Positions 31,071-42,090 of a stretch of DNA of 64,000 nucleotides are shown here, piece by piece (the stretch's first letter is position 1; every line of letters starts with the position of its first letter). The stretch covers positions 61,586,514 through 61,650,513 of the forward strand of contig OZ024823.1 of the NCBI GenBank assembly GCA_964016985.1, read 5' to 3'. The notes under the pieces were generated by a model, which saw nothing but the letters and a program-made list of their open reading frames with translations, was not told where the DNA came from and ran no database searches. The stretch comes from Anodontia alba (taxonomy: Eukaryota > Mollusca > Bivalvia > Lucinida > Lucinidae). Made by a program: the position numbers and the translations under genes.

Positions 31071-31299
31071 GGCCCCCGTAGCTTAGTGGATAGGAGAGTT
31101 GACTCTTAATCCATTAGGTTTCTCACCGCTGTGGTTTGAGCCTCGCTCGGGTCACATGTGAGAAAGCCAAGTTCTGCTTACGAATGGTCAGGTGGTTTTT
31201 CCCCGGGTTTTCCGGTTTTTGCCCACATTTGATGAACGATCTTCTCGATATAAGTGAAATATTCTTGAAAGGGCTGTAAAACCCAAATAAAAAAAAAAA
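31071..31299 (+). repeat. SINE-B, full length
   Basis: GGCCCCCGTAGCTTAGTGG head, GTGGTTTGAGCCTCGC B box, GGGCTGTAAAACCCAAAT tail and short poly(A). It interrupts a PAL-5b. The target duplication is weak (AAGGAG against GAGGAG). Confidence 0.88.
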
Positions 31300-31405
31300 T
31301 GAGGAGTATTTGGTGAGGTGCTTCTAATGAGTATAAACAACATGTTTTTATGAAGAATTGGAGAAAATTATCCCAGAATTATCATCAAATACTCCTCTGT
31401 AACAA
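31300..31405 (+). repeat. PAL-5b element, right part
   Basis: GTATAAACAACATGTTTTTA right arm, then AATTATCCCAGAATTATCATC and the end CAAATACTCCTCTGTAAC. The left end GTTGTTAAGGAG lies before the SINE-B. Confidence 0.65.
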
Positions 31406-31766
31406 GTCATCTTTTAAGTTTTGTATCATTTTGAATGAACAAAATAACCATTGCAGTTCAGTCAATCAAATCATCCAGATTAATCTTATTAAATCTAACT
31501 AGTCGTGGATTTTTTTAACTTTGCAAAACTTGTTGTGGTTTCAGCTGCAAGGCTTTGTGAAAGCTTTGTGAAAATAAAAAAATTGATTACTGATTTGGCC
31601 GCAGCAATTAGTTTGTTGATTCCTACGGAGTGTGTACAGGGCCAGAAAATTCCATTCCTCCATTCTTGCCATGATGAATTTTTTTGCTGGAGAATGAGTA
31701 ATCATTTATACCCTGTCCCTGTAAAAGACTGAGATCACAATATCTCATGTAGGACCAGTGAAAATG
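31406..31766. other. Intronic stretch without recognised elements
   Basis: A 75-codon ORF at 31505-31732 shows no family resemblance and is not reported as a gene. Confidence 0.4.
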
Positions 31767-31979
31767 TTAACCCTTGTCCTGCTGAATAAATTAAGATGCC
31801 ATGCCCACTTTTAATTTTTAGCCAGTCAGATTGCTTGATCTCTTGTTGCTGTAGATTTGCATTCTTGATGGCAAGCAGTGCAGATCCAGATCAGTTGGCT
31901 TCAGAAGAAGCCAACTGATCTGGATCTACACTGTTTGCAAAAAACAGGGTATATCCAGGTTCAGCAGGACAAGGGTTAA
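31767..31979 (-). repeat. TTAA-2 MITE, reverse, 213 bp
   Basis: TTAACCCTTGTCCTGCTGAA left and TTCAGCAGGACAAGGGTTAA right: a perfect 20-bp terminal inverted repeat. Core turn GGCTTCAGAAGAAGCC. Confidence 0.92.
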
Positions 31980-32386
31980 TTAAGAATTTTCAAGCTCTTG
32001 TGTATATGTATCTATAACTCTATGTCTCTTGGTTTGTTTTGCTAGTTTACTCTTGGTCTGTTCTCTGACTATGTGAGTATAGGTGTTGTCTTCATGTTGT
32101 GTAAATATTTTAGTGTTAATTAAAGATTGATGCCTGAGCTACTTTGGATGCAACAAAAATCACAGGAACATCATTTTTGTTCTGAAGTGATTTTCCAGCA
32201 ACTGTTTTTTTTTTTATTATGTGTTTCTCCATAGAATTGATTAGAAGAAATGTTCTGATGCTCAGTCTATGTTCTCATTGAGAATCTGAAGACTATAGTC
32301 TATCCAAGCAGACTGCTGTGAAATTTACTTGTTAATCACAAAACTGCATAAAATTAATAATCAGTATCTTAACAGATAACATAATT
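31980..32386. other. Intronic stretch without recognised elements
   Basis: No structure noted beyond a T tract near 32200. Confidence 0.4.
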
Positions 32387-32398
32387 ACCTCCAGTTAC

Positions 32399-32707
32399 GC
32401 CGGCCTTGGTGGCTCAGTTGGATGCGCCATCCGACTGGAGACCAGGAGGTCGCGGGTTCAACCCCCGCCGAGGTCGGCAACATTCTTTCATGGAGATTGA
32501 TCATGAAATATTTTCTATGGTCATTCTCTCCCTTCCGCTGATTCAAGAAGGGCAGTTGTCAGTTTCTGGCGAAAGAATGTGCATACTACTGGTTAACCGC
32601 TTAGAGGACTAAGCCTGCCCAGTAAATGTGTGGTTAGGTAAACTGACCACGCTCGACATGACCCCATTGGGTTGACTGGGCCGTAAAACCTCAACACAAA
32701 CAAACAA
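32399..32707 (+). repeat. SINE-A, full length, 12-bp target duplication
   Basis: Nearly identical to the 6397 copy. Flanked by ACCTCCAGTTAC at 32387-32398 and 32708-32719. Tail extended to (CAAA)n. The high similarity and perfect flanks point to recent insertion. Confidence 0.93.
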
Positions 32708-32861
32708 ACCTCCAGTTACCCAACTTGGCCATGTTTCCTAGTAAGCAAACAACCTGTTCAGACAATATTTTCTCTAGTTTTACATTGAAGTCCAGTTATT
32801 TCAAACTAGGAACATTATGGCCTGTCATTTGGAGATAGTATTTTCTAATTACAAATTACAT

Positions 32862-33804
32862 GCCTACCAAATGAATGAATGCCTAACCATCGGTTAAGAA
32901 CTTGAAACAATTAGAGCGACATCGGTTAGGCATTCAGTGACTCAAAAAAGATAAACAAACTTTGCATTTTCTGTGTTTCATGAGCGATATAAATATTTTG
33001 AGGAAATTATTTGAAAAACAGGGAATTACATTCAACCGACCATTCATATCAGACCACCAACTTTACGCATAGTGGCTGAATTATTTTTCACATGCTGAAG
33101 GTGTATCAAAAGCCATAGAAAACAGATGTGAATTCATGGTGTTTATGGTCCTTAACATAATTTTGCACTTTGCTAGAAGTTCAGCATATCATCACGCACA
33201 TGATAGACACATAATTATGATTATTTGTGTTATGGATATTTTGGTTGTCAATGTAGCATTGTTGAGAAATCGACGCGGTAAGGGTCGAAAATGAGTGTTT
33301 ATGCATTAAAGCTGTATGTTTTGTTTAATTTATTTAGATCTAATGCCTAACCACCCATTTTCGACCCTTTCCGTGGCAGTTTCTCAACAATACTGCATTG
33401 ACAACCAAAATAGCCATAACACATAATCATATGTGTCTATCGTCTGTGTGTGATAATATGCTGAACTTCTAGCAAGGCACAAAATTAAATAAAGGACAAT
33501 AAACACCACAAATTTCCATGTGTTTTCTATCGCTTTCGGTACACCTTCAGCACACGAAAAATAATTAAGCCAATATGCATGAAGTAGGTAGTCTGAGATT
33601 TACTCCACAGATGCCGATATCAATGGGCTGTTGAATGTAATTACCCGGTTTTCAAATAATTTCCTCAAAACATTTATATCGCTCATGAAACACAGAAAAT
33701 GCAAAGTTTGTTTACCGTTTTTGAGTCATCGAATGCCTAACCGATGTCGCTTTAATTGTTTCACGTTCTTAACCAATGGTTACACATTCATTCATTCGGT
33801 AGGC
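32862..33804. mobile_element. 943-bp long inverted repeat (foldback-type element)
   Basis: Arms of about 448 and 465 bp (32862-33309, 33340-33804) face a spacer of about 30 bp. Outer ends GCCTACC(A/G)AATGAATGAA. Landmarks CATTTTCTGTGTTTCATGAG and GCCTAACCGATGTCGC occur in both arms. Several GCCTAACC motifs recur inside. Arm identity is about 85-90 percent by eye. No target duplication or transposase was found. Confidence 0.9.
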
Positions 33805-33949
33805 GTGATATAGAGAGTAGCTCAGGTATCAACCTTTAAAAGAATACCACATAAGTCACCTTATGTATTCATGTATTAGCACTAATAAGGTAGGTTTAGG
33901 ATAGTAATGATTCTGTAGTACCAGATGAAATGATAATTTAGTGGGAGTT

Positions 33950-34090
33950 CTGTTTTTTTTTTTCCACCAAACATTTGTTGAGGGTACTCATTAGAATTAC
34001 AATAAGATAGTTCTTGTATGAGTGCCTAGAATGTACAGTTTTGGTGCTAAACTAATAAAAATAATTTCTCTGGAGTCTTTGTAATCTTCA
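33950..34090 (+). repeat. PAL-5 element, diverged
   Basis: CAAACATTTGTTGAGGGTAC with CATTAGAATTACAATAAG, and right end ATTTCTCTGGAGTC. Confidence 0.5.
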
Positions 34091-34137
34091 TTATTGTTGT
34101 GCCTGCTTACTAGCAGGAGTAATATTGGGATCCAGTT

Positions 34138-34325
34138 TTAACCCCTATCACTTTATGGGCAAATTGAGCAGACAACATGTTGATGATGTTGTTCTTATTT
34201 TTTCCAGAAAACAGGATTTGACATTTCATGCAAATTGAGACAGTTTGCATGAAATGTCAAAACCTGTTTTCTGGAAAAAGTAACATATTTCTGTATGTCA
34301 TCAGCTGAAAATTTTACCCAGAGAA
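34138..34325 (+). repeat. TTAA-3 MITE
   Basis: TTAACCCCTATCACTTTATG left end. Core with a very short turn AAATTGAGACAGTTTGCAT, so one GTCTCC arm is deleted. Right AAATTTTACCCAGAG. Confidence 0.8.
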
Positions 34326-34327
34326 CT

Positions 34328-34600
34328 AAGCGTAAAGTCTGTCTGTTCATCTGTCAGAATGTTTGTCTGTCTGCACTTCCGTCAAGCCTACCATATTGGT
34401 CCATTTCTGATTAACTATCAGACCTACAATCAACAAAACCCTGTATTCTTCTTTAACATTGACTCAAACAATGTAATTTCATTTTATGACTTGGACCTAT
34501 ATTTCAAGGCCAAATGACTCATTTTCTTACCTTAGCCATCACATTTTGCTGCATTATAAGACTGACATGAGACTGCCTTCCGTGGAATTTTTGTATTTTA
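34328..34600 (+). repeat. E7-related fragment
   Basis: CAGACCTACAATCAACAAAA, TTGACTCAAACAATGTA and TTTTATGACTTGGACC match E7 units at 24020-24830. Ends AAGACTGACATGAGACTGCC. Confidence 0.55.
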
Positions 34601-34752
34601 TGTATTGTTGGGTTTTGTAAACTTTCATTCTTGTACGTTGTATCTGTGTTCACATTACGCCTCAGTATTATTTGTACCAATAGCGCTTATACGAATTCCA
34701 ATAATGCACTATTTATAGACGTTACTAATTTTAGCATCCTGCAGCATCGCTG

Positions 34753-34760
34753 TGACGTCA
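34753..34760. promoter_or_regulatory. CRE-like site TGACGTCA
   Basis: A perfect 8-bp cAMP-response-element palindrome about 120 bp upstream of the THAP-like ATG, in sequence richer in CG than its surroundings. May be the remains of a promoter. No functional evidence. Confidence 0.35.
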
Positions 34761-34879
34761 TCGATTTCGGACAAACACTCTTGTACGAAATGTGTTTAAT
34801 GCGTTATCTGACAGGCAAAACCAGTATATTGTTGCAAATTTCACGAGTTTTTCTAATGTTCAGAAGTTAAAATTCCATC

Positions 34880-35028
34880 ATGGTGACTACAAAACATTGC
34901 TGTTACGGCGACTGTAAGAGTGGTTCTCGGACACTGGAGAAAAACAGCGAAATTCTCTTTTTCGGCCTAAACCAAACAAGGAACCGGAGAAAGCCCAGTT
35001 AAAACTGGAAGCAACATGCATGCTCTGA
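34880..35028 (+). pseudogene. THAP-domain N-terminus, frameshifted
   Basis: The ATG at 34880 opens a 40-codon frame MVTTKHCCYGDCKSGSR... ending at TAA 35000. The CCYGDC motif after a short N-terminus resembles the first two zinc ligands of the C2CH THAP domain, and ILFF fits its next strand. From about 34963 the +1 frame continues with PKPNKEPEKAQ, like the THAP basic/AVPTIF-side region, so a one-base frameshift is likely. The HxxF end is absent. It may be a dead first exon of a THAP gene or of a P-element-like transposon. I rely on memory of the family, not a search. Confidence 0.5.
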
Positions 35029-35580
35029 CTGATGTTAACAATATTAAAATTTCATATCAGCCTTTTCAAAAAAACCTGTGAAACAGCCAGATCTTGAACT
35101 CGTGGGGTGGGGGGGGGGGGGAGGGGGTGTAGGGAGGGGGGGTAGGGGGGAACTTAGGGATGATTGTGGTACGAGTGTGCAAGTCAGTATTTCAAAACCT
35201 ACCCTATTCATATACCTGGCCTTTGAAAACACTGACCCATTGATATACTAGATCGTCTGAAATGTTGACCTATTCATAAACTGTCCTTTGATTTATTATT
35301 TTTTTGTACCCATTTATTGCTGGTTGTCAGACAAATATCACAGTCAATTCATTGAATACCAAGAGAACAAGCAGCCTCGAAAAATCTCTGAGCGAAAATT
35401 ATGTGAATATACCAGGATGTCAGAAAAATGGGGCCTTTCACATAGGAATCCTGAAAAATCGGGTCATGCATATACTTTTTGTTCAAAAAAAGGGGGCCAA
35501 TCATATAACTGGCAGCGCTGAAAAAAGGGCCATTCGGCACGCACATCCATACTATGACATATATAGGAAATTACAGAGGC
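35029..35580. other. G-rich tract and weakly repetitive intronic text
   Basis: Runs of G at 35104-35148. From 35170 to 35560 several phrases with CCTATTCATA, GGGCCTTTCACAT and GGGCCAATCATAT hint at a decayed short-period repeat. Overlapping small ORFs carry no recognised domain. Confidence 0.5.
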
Positions 35581-35721
35581 GGTTCTAACGAGTACCCACA
35601 ATCTATGTTTTTAGCAGAACTAAGAAACATAATATATACCCCTGTAAACCCCAGTTTTACTATATAAAAGTGGGGTTTAAGGGGGTCAAAATGATATAGG
35701 CGTGTTTTCGTGATGCCGAGT

Positions 35722-35935
35722 TAAATTTCAGCTGACGACATTTTGAATTTTTTTGTCTTATTTTTTCCGAGAAAATAGAATTTGACAGTTCATGCAAATT
35801 GTCTCCTCTTAGAATTTGTATGAAATGTCATCCTGATTTGACATTTCATGCAAGTCTAAGGAGACCATTTGCATGAAGTGTCAAATCCTGTTTTCTCGGA
35901 AAAAAAATAAGAAAAATATATTAGAGTTTTATGAA
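35722..35935 (+). repeat. TTAA-3 MITE with partly doubled core
   Basis: TAAATTTCAGCTGACGACATT left. GAATTTGACAGTTCATGCAA, then a second GATTTGACATTTCATGCAAG, before the closing arm GCATGAAGTGTCAAATCCTG. Confidence 0.7.
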
Positions 35936-36437
35936 AGGAAAAAATTAAACTCGCGTCCATTGTGTGTATTGATTGTGTGTCCGAAAATCGTCACGTGACC
36001 GCGTGGGCTATTTTAAGATACTGGTTTTTCCTTTTCATGACGTAGGCAGCCTGGCAATTTGTACAAACGCTATACTATATACTTTGTTGTGATGAAAAGG
36101 TTCATACAGTAAAGATATGACTGAAGATATTATTTTCAGTAAAGTATATTTTCTTAGTAAAGGAAAGATGGTTAATTGTACCATGCCAGTTTCATGTTGT
36201 TAACCTGTTTCTACACAAGCACCTTGGAGGGTGGGGGTCAGTTAAAAACAATTTGATTTATATCTGGAGGTCAATTTGAATGTTCCATATAATTAGTTTC
36301 CATGACTCCCATGGAGGTTACCTCGAGGAGGTTACAGGTAAGATTTTTTTTGACACAAAAAATATTTAAAAAATTGGAGAATGTTATGCTATCAGTGTTT
36401 TGCCATTGTATATTCAGGTCAAATAGTATGGAAAGGT
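35936..36437. other. Intronic stretch without recognised elements
   Basis: A relatively CG-containing patch (CGTCACGTGACCGCGTGG near 35989). No repeat structure. Confidence 0.4.
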
Positions 36438-36681
36438 TTAACCCTTAAACTGCCAATCACAACAATTGTTGACTGCTTTGTCAGCTGCTTGTGATTTTAA
36501 AAGTCATTTTTGCAAACAATGTGGACCCAGATCAGACTGCTCCTTAGGAGCAGTCTGATCAGGGTCCACACTGTGTGCTGGTATGCAAAAAAAGGTTTGA
36601 AAAGTTTGCAAGAATATTCAGCAGAGGATATAAACAGACGACATTTTCAGATGCAGGTTTTCTTGGCGTTTTAAGCATTAA
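36438..36681 (+). repeat. TTAA-1 MITE, full length (244 bp)
   Basis: TTAACCCTTAAACTGCCAAT to CTTGGCGTTTTAAGCATTAA. Core CAGATCAGACTGCTCC/GGAGCAGTCTGATCAG with a TTA turn. Confidence 0.9.
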
Positions 36682-37212
36682 GCTGTGTCATTGCTGTCAT
36701 GATTGGCCTCCAAGCTCCCTATTGAAATGGAAAGTAGAAAGATGGCATACATAGTAGAGCTGCTCTGTTTGTGCATTCCCAAGCTTCCAGTGAAATATTA
36801 TCATAGCAGTAAGGTACATAGATACCATATCTTCTATAAACTAGTAATACAAAAATACACTCTCTCCTTTCAAAGCACAGATCATTTTGTATATTGACAT
36901 CAGTGCAAAATGTAGAAGTTTCTACATTTTTTCTACATTTCTACATTTTGCTTTTGTGTTATAACATACCTTGCCTAGCTAACATCAAACCAAATACATA
37001 GAAGTATCTAAAGAACTCAACATAATTTGATACTTCACCAAAAAAAAAAAAAAAAAAAGGAAAGATTTTGGAAACATATAAATATTATTGTTGTCTTTTA
37101 TATTGCTCTACAAAAGCAGTTGTTGCAAAAATTAAGATAGTTCTAAAAAGATAATTTACCTTGAGAAAGTCTTTTATATCAGATAATAAGAAAGAACCCT
37201 AATTAATTTTTT
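36682..37212. other. Intronic stretch with a small palindrome
   Basis: AAAATGTAGAAGTTTCTACATTTT at about 36907-36930 is a short hairpin followed by another TTTCTACATTTTG. Poly(A) at 37040. No gene. Confidence 0.45.
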
Positions 37213-38573
37213 TTATATCCCACCGGCATATTATGCCAAGGGGGTATATGTTTTTTGTCTTTCCTGTGTGTCTGTCTGTGTCTGTGTTAATATTTATTTT
37301 GTGTCAAAGATATATCTCAGGAACTACTACACCAAGAAACTTGAAATCTGGTACAAATGACAAGTATGACTAGTTGTATTGTGGGAAAGAAAATAAGGGC
37401 CATGGGACCAGGTCACTAAGAGTTATTTCCTTTTGAAATTCTTGCTATTGAAATATGTATTTTTATTAATTTCTATAGACTTTGTCTGATTATGATAAAA
37501 TTCATGTAACACTTGCACCTTTAGGCACTGGAGGAGTGATATTAAAGTAGACGTTAAAGGGACAGGTTTAATAGAGTTATGTCCCTTTGTTATCCTTGTG
37601 CATTTATTTTGTGTACAAATGACAAGAATGACTAGTTGTGTTGTGGGAAAGAAAATAGAGGCCAGGTTGCTTAGAGTTATTTATTTCCCTTTGTAATTCT
37701 TGCTATTGAAATATGTATTTTTCTTAATAACTTCTATAGACTTTGTCTGATTATGATAAAATTCATGTAACACTTGCACCTTTATGCACTGCAGGTGTGA
37801 TATTAGAATAGGGGGCTAAAGGGCCAGGTTTAATAGAGTTATGTCCCTTTGTTATCCTGCCAATTTGGAGCATTTCTGTGGAGCTACTGTGCTTACGAAC
37901 TTTTATTTTAGTATGAATGTTAAGTATGACTTCTTGTATTGTGGGAAAGAAAACAGGGACTGTGAAACCAGTTATTTTAGAGTTAACTGTCTTTGTAAAT
38001 CTTCAAATTAAATTTGGTGTTGTGATAACAATGTTAGAAAGTGGTATTGGGATAACAGTTTTATCATAAGTTGATTTTTTAGGACCTACTGCCTTTGAAT
38101 TTTTGTACATACGTTATGTACAGTGATTTTTCTACCTGCGCATCCCGAGTCCTGTACTCACATTTTTGCTTTGGGACTCACATTTTAAATCTCAGCGAGT
38201 CCCAGGACTCACAAAGTTACAGTGGAAAATTCTGTAATGGACTCAATGATTTTCTAGTAGGACTCACTTTATATAGCCCAAGCGAGTCCTGGGACGCATT
38301 TTCATAAAATTGTAAATAAATCACTGTATGTATGACTACTTGTATTGTGGGAAAGGTAGGGGTTGTTGGGCCAAGTCTTTCAGAATTATGCCACTTTGTA
38401 ATTCTTGCTGTTGAAATATATTTTTTTTTCTTAATAACTTCCTTACCTTTAGGCTGATTTTGATACAATTCATTTCATAAATGTTTCCTCAGAATAAAAA
38501 TGTGTCTAAAAATGTGTCGCTGATGGCTATGGCCAGGGGTATTAGTGAGCATGTGCTCACTTTATAGTCTAGT
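37213..38573 (+). mobile_element. E3: tandem-core, Helitron-like 3' end
   Basis: Starts CCCACCGGCATATTATGCCA. Four units of about 260-300 bp each contain GACTAGTTGTATTGTGGGAA (37371, 37631, 37930, 38333 approximately). It ends with a 7-bp-stem hairpin GTGAGCATGTGCTCAC, then TTTATAGTCTAG|TT, as in Helitron 3' ends (hairpin, then CTRR before T). Confidence 0.55.
38121..38326 (+). mobile_element. hAT-2: 206-bp MITE inside E3
   Basis: Ends CAGTGATTTTT and (complemented) CAGTGATTTAT. Flanked by TATGTA on both sides (38115-38120, 38327-38332). CAGNG-type ends fit hAT, whose duplication is normally 8 bp, so two flanking bases may have changed. Interior inverted phrases GCGAGTCCCAGGACTCAC and GCGAGTCCTGGGAC. 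Confidence 0.65.
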
Positions 38574-38669
38574 TATTCTGAGTAGCTGCCAAGAATTATT
38601 GTTGTAGAGTAACAGCTTATAAATTAATGTTGCTATAATAGCAAAATTGCAGCAGACAACATTCTATAC

Positions 38670-41600
38670 ATTCTTTATGCCCCCTTCTGCTGAAGGCAGC
38701 AGTGAGGCATATAGCATTTTGCCATCATGTTACGTCTGTGCGTGTATGTCACATTCGTAACCAAAGTCTGACAAATGTATAAGTTTATTGACATTTTACA
38801 TGCATGTTTCTCTTGGAGGTCATAGCTTAGGTTCCTTTTATGCTAGGAAGTTGAAATTTAGTATGCTATTACCCTACCCAGACCTGACCTTCAAGTCTGG
38901 GCTAGAGTTGCCTCTGGGCTATGCCCTGGGTGGGGCTAGGGTCAAAATGTATAACAGAGCAGATGGAGCATTTGGGAAATAGTTGTTGATATTTATGCAT
39001 CCAGATGTTGTTGTCATATGGCCAAAGACCAAAGGGTGAGGATCAGGGCTCGGGAAAACCAGAAAAATAGCCAGTCTGGACCGAAATTAAGAATTCTGGA
39101 CCGATTTCAAACACCCCAAAACGCTAATAAATCGGTCCAACATTTCCCAAACCAACCAATTTTCACAAATCAATGATGTCTAAAAAATCACAAACGGTCT
39201 AGTCTTTCCAAACTGACAACGTCCGCGCACCTTTTAAATGCGATATTATGGTAGTTAAAAGGCTCTAAACGGTCATTTGACATGTATATTGGAGAGACAG
39301 CTGAATAACGGCAACCTACCCGCAGCACAAATTAATTACGTCATTATCCAAACATTGTGAAAAAATCAACACTTCACTGACCTTTGTGCGGTAAACAAGC
39401 GATTAACACGAATCATCAGTAACGGTAGTCTGATAATTAATCCGTTTGCGTGACACGTGTGAATACACTGAGACTGCAAAACATCCAGGTGCAGTCGGTG
39501 TGTCCAAAAGATCAAAGGTCGCTTTACTGAGAGTGATAAAAGAATGCACCGCTTGAACGCACCCGTTTTCTTCCTCTTCTTTTTTGTTTTGATCAACATG
39601 GTTTGTCGGTCCCAGATTCGATAAATAAATTCCCAAACCGTGTACGTCCTGATCAGATGTCGCATACAACGGCGTCTGATCTGGGCATAATTGATTGCTT
39701 CTTTTTTTTTTTTTTGTTGATTGCCGTAACACGCGAGTATAATTCAAGGTAGATTTCACAGTAAAAATAAGTAATGCACCACTTGCGCTAGGCAAGATTG
39801 GTCAGTGCTTAAAATTTAAGCAGTCTGATTAAATCTTGAAACACTGAAAACTGCAAAACCGCCCGTGGCGCAGGCCTAATTAGGTCCATGAAAGTCGTTT
39901 CGTTCCGTCTCTCCTGTTTCCCGCCGTCTTCGCGCTTATACAAGACGGGAATCAGTTGTTTATAAATAGTTTAGGAAAACCCTGCGGAGGTGGAAATAAC
40001 GACAAAACCGTTTATTCTTTTTTTTTTTTTTCTTTCTTTTTACATACCTGACTGTATTTATTGATGACGCCAGCTTTGATCATGCTCGTTGTACCCGGAC
40101 TTCCGTCATATAACGGAGTTGCGGTGTATTATTTAAAAGGAGTTATAGGACTGCCAATTGTCATTAGTTTTCGTGACAGGTGATATACACGTATTTTTTT
40201 TTTTGGAAATGGGCTCATTGATGACGTCATCGTCATCGGCTGGACCGATTTAGATTTCAAAATTTACAGAGCCCTGGTGAGGATATCTGTGTACTTTGGA
40301 CACATGACTAGTTATAGCCCCGCTTTGAAAAATGGGGCTATATTGCATTTGCCATGTCCTTCCGTGATTCCGTCATTCCGTGATTCTGTGACTGCAAAAT
40401 TAAAATGCATTTTGTGTAATAACTTTTATGTTTGTGGTCCTACTTCAGTGAAACTTATACTACACTTGGTCTGTAAGGTAAGTAAGATGTAATCGCAGAA
40501 TAGTGGCCAAGGGCCCATAACACTTGGAATTAGGTCCCTTGGTAGGTTTTCAAAATTTAAAATGCATTTTACTTAATAACTTTTATATTTGTGGTTCTAC
40601 GTCAGTGAATCTTATACCACACTTGGTCTCTAAGGTAAGGAAAGTGTAGTGGCAGAATGCTGGCCAAGAGCCCATAACTCTTGGAGTTATGTCCCTTTAT
40701 ATGTTTTCAAATTTTGCCATTCTTAAAAATTTTCGTAACAGATTTCTCAGGAACTATGAAAGCTAGAAAGCTGAAACTTCGTATAAACATGGACAATGAC
40801 TGCATGTATCATGTGTACTGGAAAAGGGGCCAAGGGGCCATAACTCTTGGAGTTATATCCCTTGGTAGGTTTTCAAAAAATTAAGATGCATTTTGCTCAA
40901 TAACATTTATGTTTGTGGTCTACATGTACTTTGATGAAACTTATACCACACTTGGTCTCTGAGGTAAGGAAGCTGTAGTGGCAGAATTGTGGCCAAGGGC
41001 CCGTAACTCATGAAGTTAGGTCCTTTTTGGAATGTTTTCAAATTTTGCCATTCTTGAAAATTTTTGTAACAGATTTCTCAGAATCTAAGTAAGCTAGAGA
41101 GCTGAAAGTTTGTATAAACATGGAAATGACTGGATGTATAGTATGTACGGGAATAGAGGCAAAGCGTCCATAACTCTTGGAGTTATGTCCCTTGGTAGGT
41201 TTTCAAAAAATTAAGATATGTTTTGCTTAATAACTTTTATGTTTGTGGTGCCGCTTCGATGAAACTTACACCACACTTTGTTTCTAAGGTGAGGAAGGTG
41301 TAGTAGCAGAATAGTGGCCAAGGGCCTATAACTGTTGGAGTTATGTCCCTTTGTAGGTTTTCAAATTTTTGCATTCTTGAAAATTTTCGTAACAGATTTC
41401 TCAGAAACTAAGAAAGCTAGAAAGCTGAAAGTTCTTATAAACATGGACAATGACTGGATGTATCATGAATACCGGAATAAGGGTCAAGGGTCCATGTCTT
41501 TGAATTATGTTCCTTGGTAGGTTTTTCAAAAAATTAAAATGCATTTTGCTTAATAACTTTTATGTTTATAGTCCTACTTCGATGAAACTTATACCACACT

Positions 41601-41786
41601 TGGTCTCTAAGGTAAGGAAGGTGTAGTGGCAAAATTGGTGGTCAAGGGCCAATCACTCTTGATAGGTTTTCAAATTTTGCCATTCTTGAAAATTTTTTAA
41701 TGGATTTCTCTATGGAACTATGAAAGCTAGAAAGCTCTGATAGCACTGCAGCAGGGTTATAGTCAGATCCTCTGACAGCTCTAGTT
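38670..41786 (+). mobile_element. E4: 3.1-kb tandem-core element, Helitron-like end
   Basis: Starts near TTTATGCCCCCTTCTGCTGA. After the hAT-1 insert come about three composite units of 540-560 bp with CCATAACTCTTGGAGTTAT, AATTTTCGTAACAGATTTCT and CTTATACCACACTTGGTCTC. It ends GTCAGATCCTCTGAC hairpin, AGCTCTAG|TTTG. Short ORFs (for example 40681, 41335) are parallel translations of repeated units, not genes. Confidence 0.6.
39044..40276 (+). mobile_element. hAT-1: 1,233-bp non-autonomous element in E4
   Basis: Ends CAGGGCTCGG and (complemented) CAGGGCTCTG, with a perfect 8-bp target duplication GTGAGGAT at 39036-39043 and 40277-40284. A GGACCGATTT phrase lies near both ends (CTGGACCGATTTCAAA, GGCTGGACCGATTTAGA). 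ORFs of 99 and 130 codons on the minus strand lack hAT transposase motifs. A core-module-1 hairpin is embedded at 39634-39690. Confidence 0.85.
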
Positions 41787-42090
41787 TGTTATTGTTTTTC
41801 ATAGAAAATAAGACTTGGCATTTCATGTGAATTATCTGCTGTGCAGTTTCCATGAAATATCAAGCCCTATTTTCTCTGAAAAAAAAAAAGTCAAGGCTTA
41901 AAGGTTTAAAAACAATGACTTGATGATATTTATGGGTGAAACCTGGTATCAGATAATTGCTCTGTCTCTTTCCCACAATTTATATATCTAACTTCCATCA
42001 TCAGATGAAATAAGTGGTAATTTTGTTGTAGACAGCCAGTCCAAAATCAAAAAGTGAAAATAGACAGAAAAACATAAACAAAAACAGAAT

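Larger units (their letters stand above)
38640..41910 (+). repeat. TTAA-4 MITE split by E4
   Basis: Left scrap AAATTGCAGCAGACAACATTC (38645-38665). Right part 41787-41910 with TTGTTTTTCATAGAAAATAA, GTGAATTATCTGCTGTGCAG and CTTAAAGGTTTAA. The two parts are continuous in other copies (for example 20874). Confidence 0.75.

Noticed and set aside
32862..33804. Long inverted repeat as a viral or Polinton end
   Set aside because: No coding content and too short a spacer; fits a foldback-type element better.
39366..39795. 99- and 130-codon minus-strand ORFs inside hAT-1 as transposase
   Set aside because: No hAT dimerisation or catalytic motifs; low complexity Lys/Glu run from a T-rich tract.
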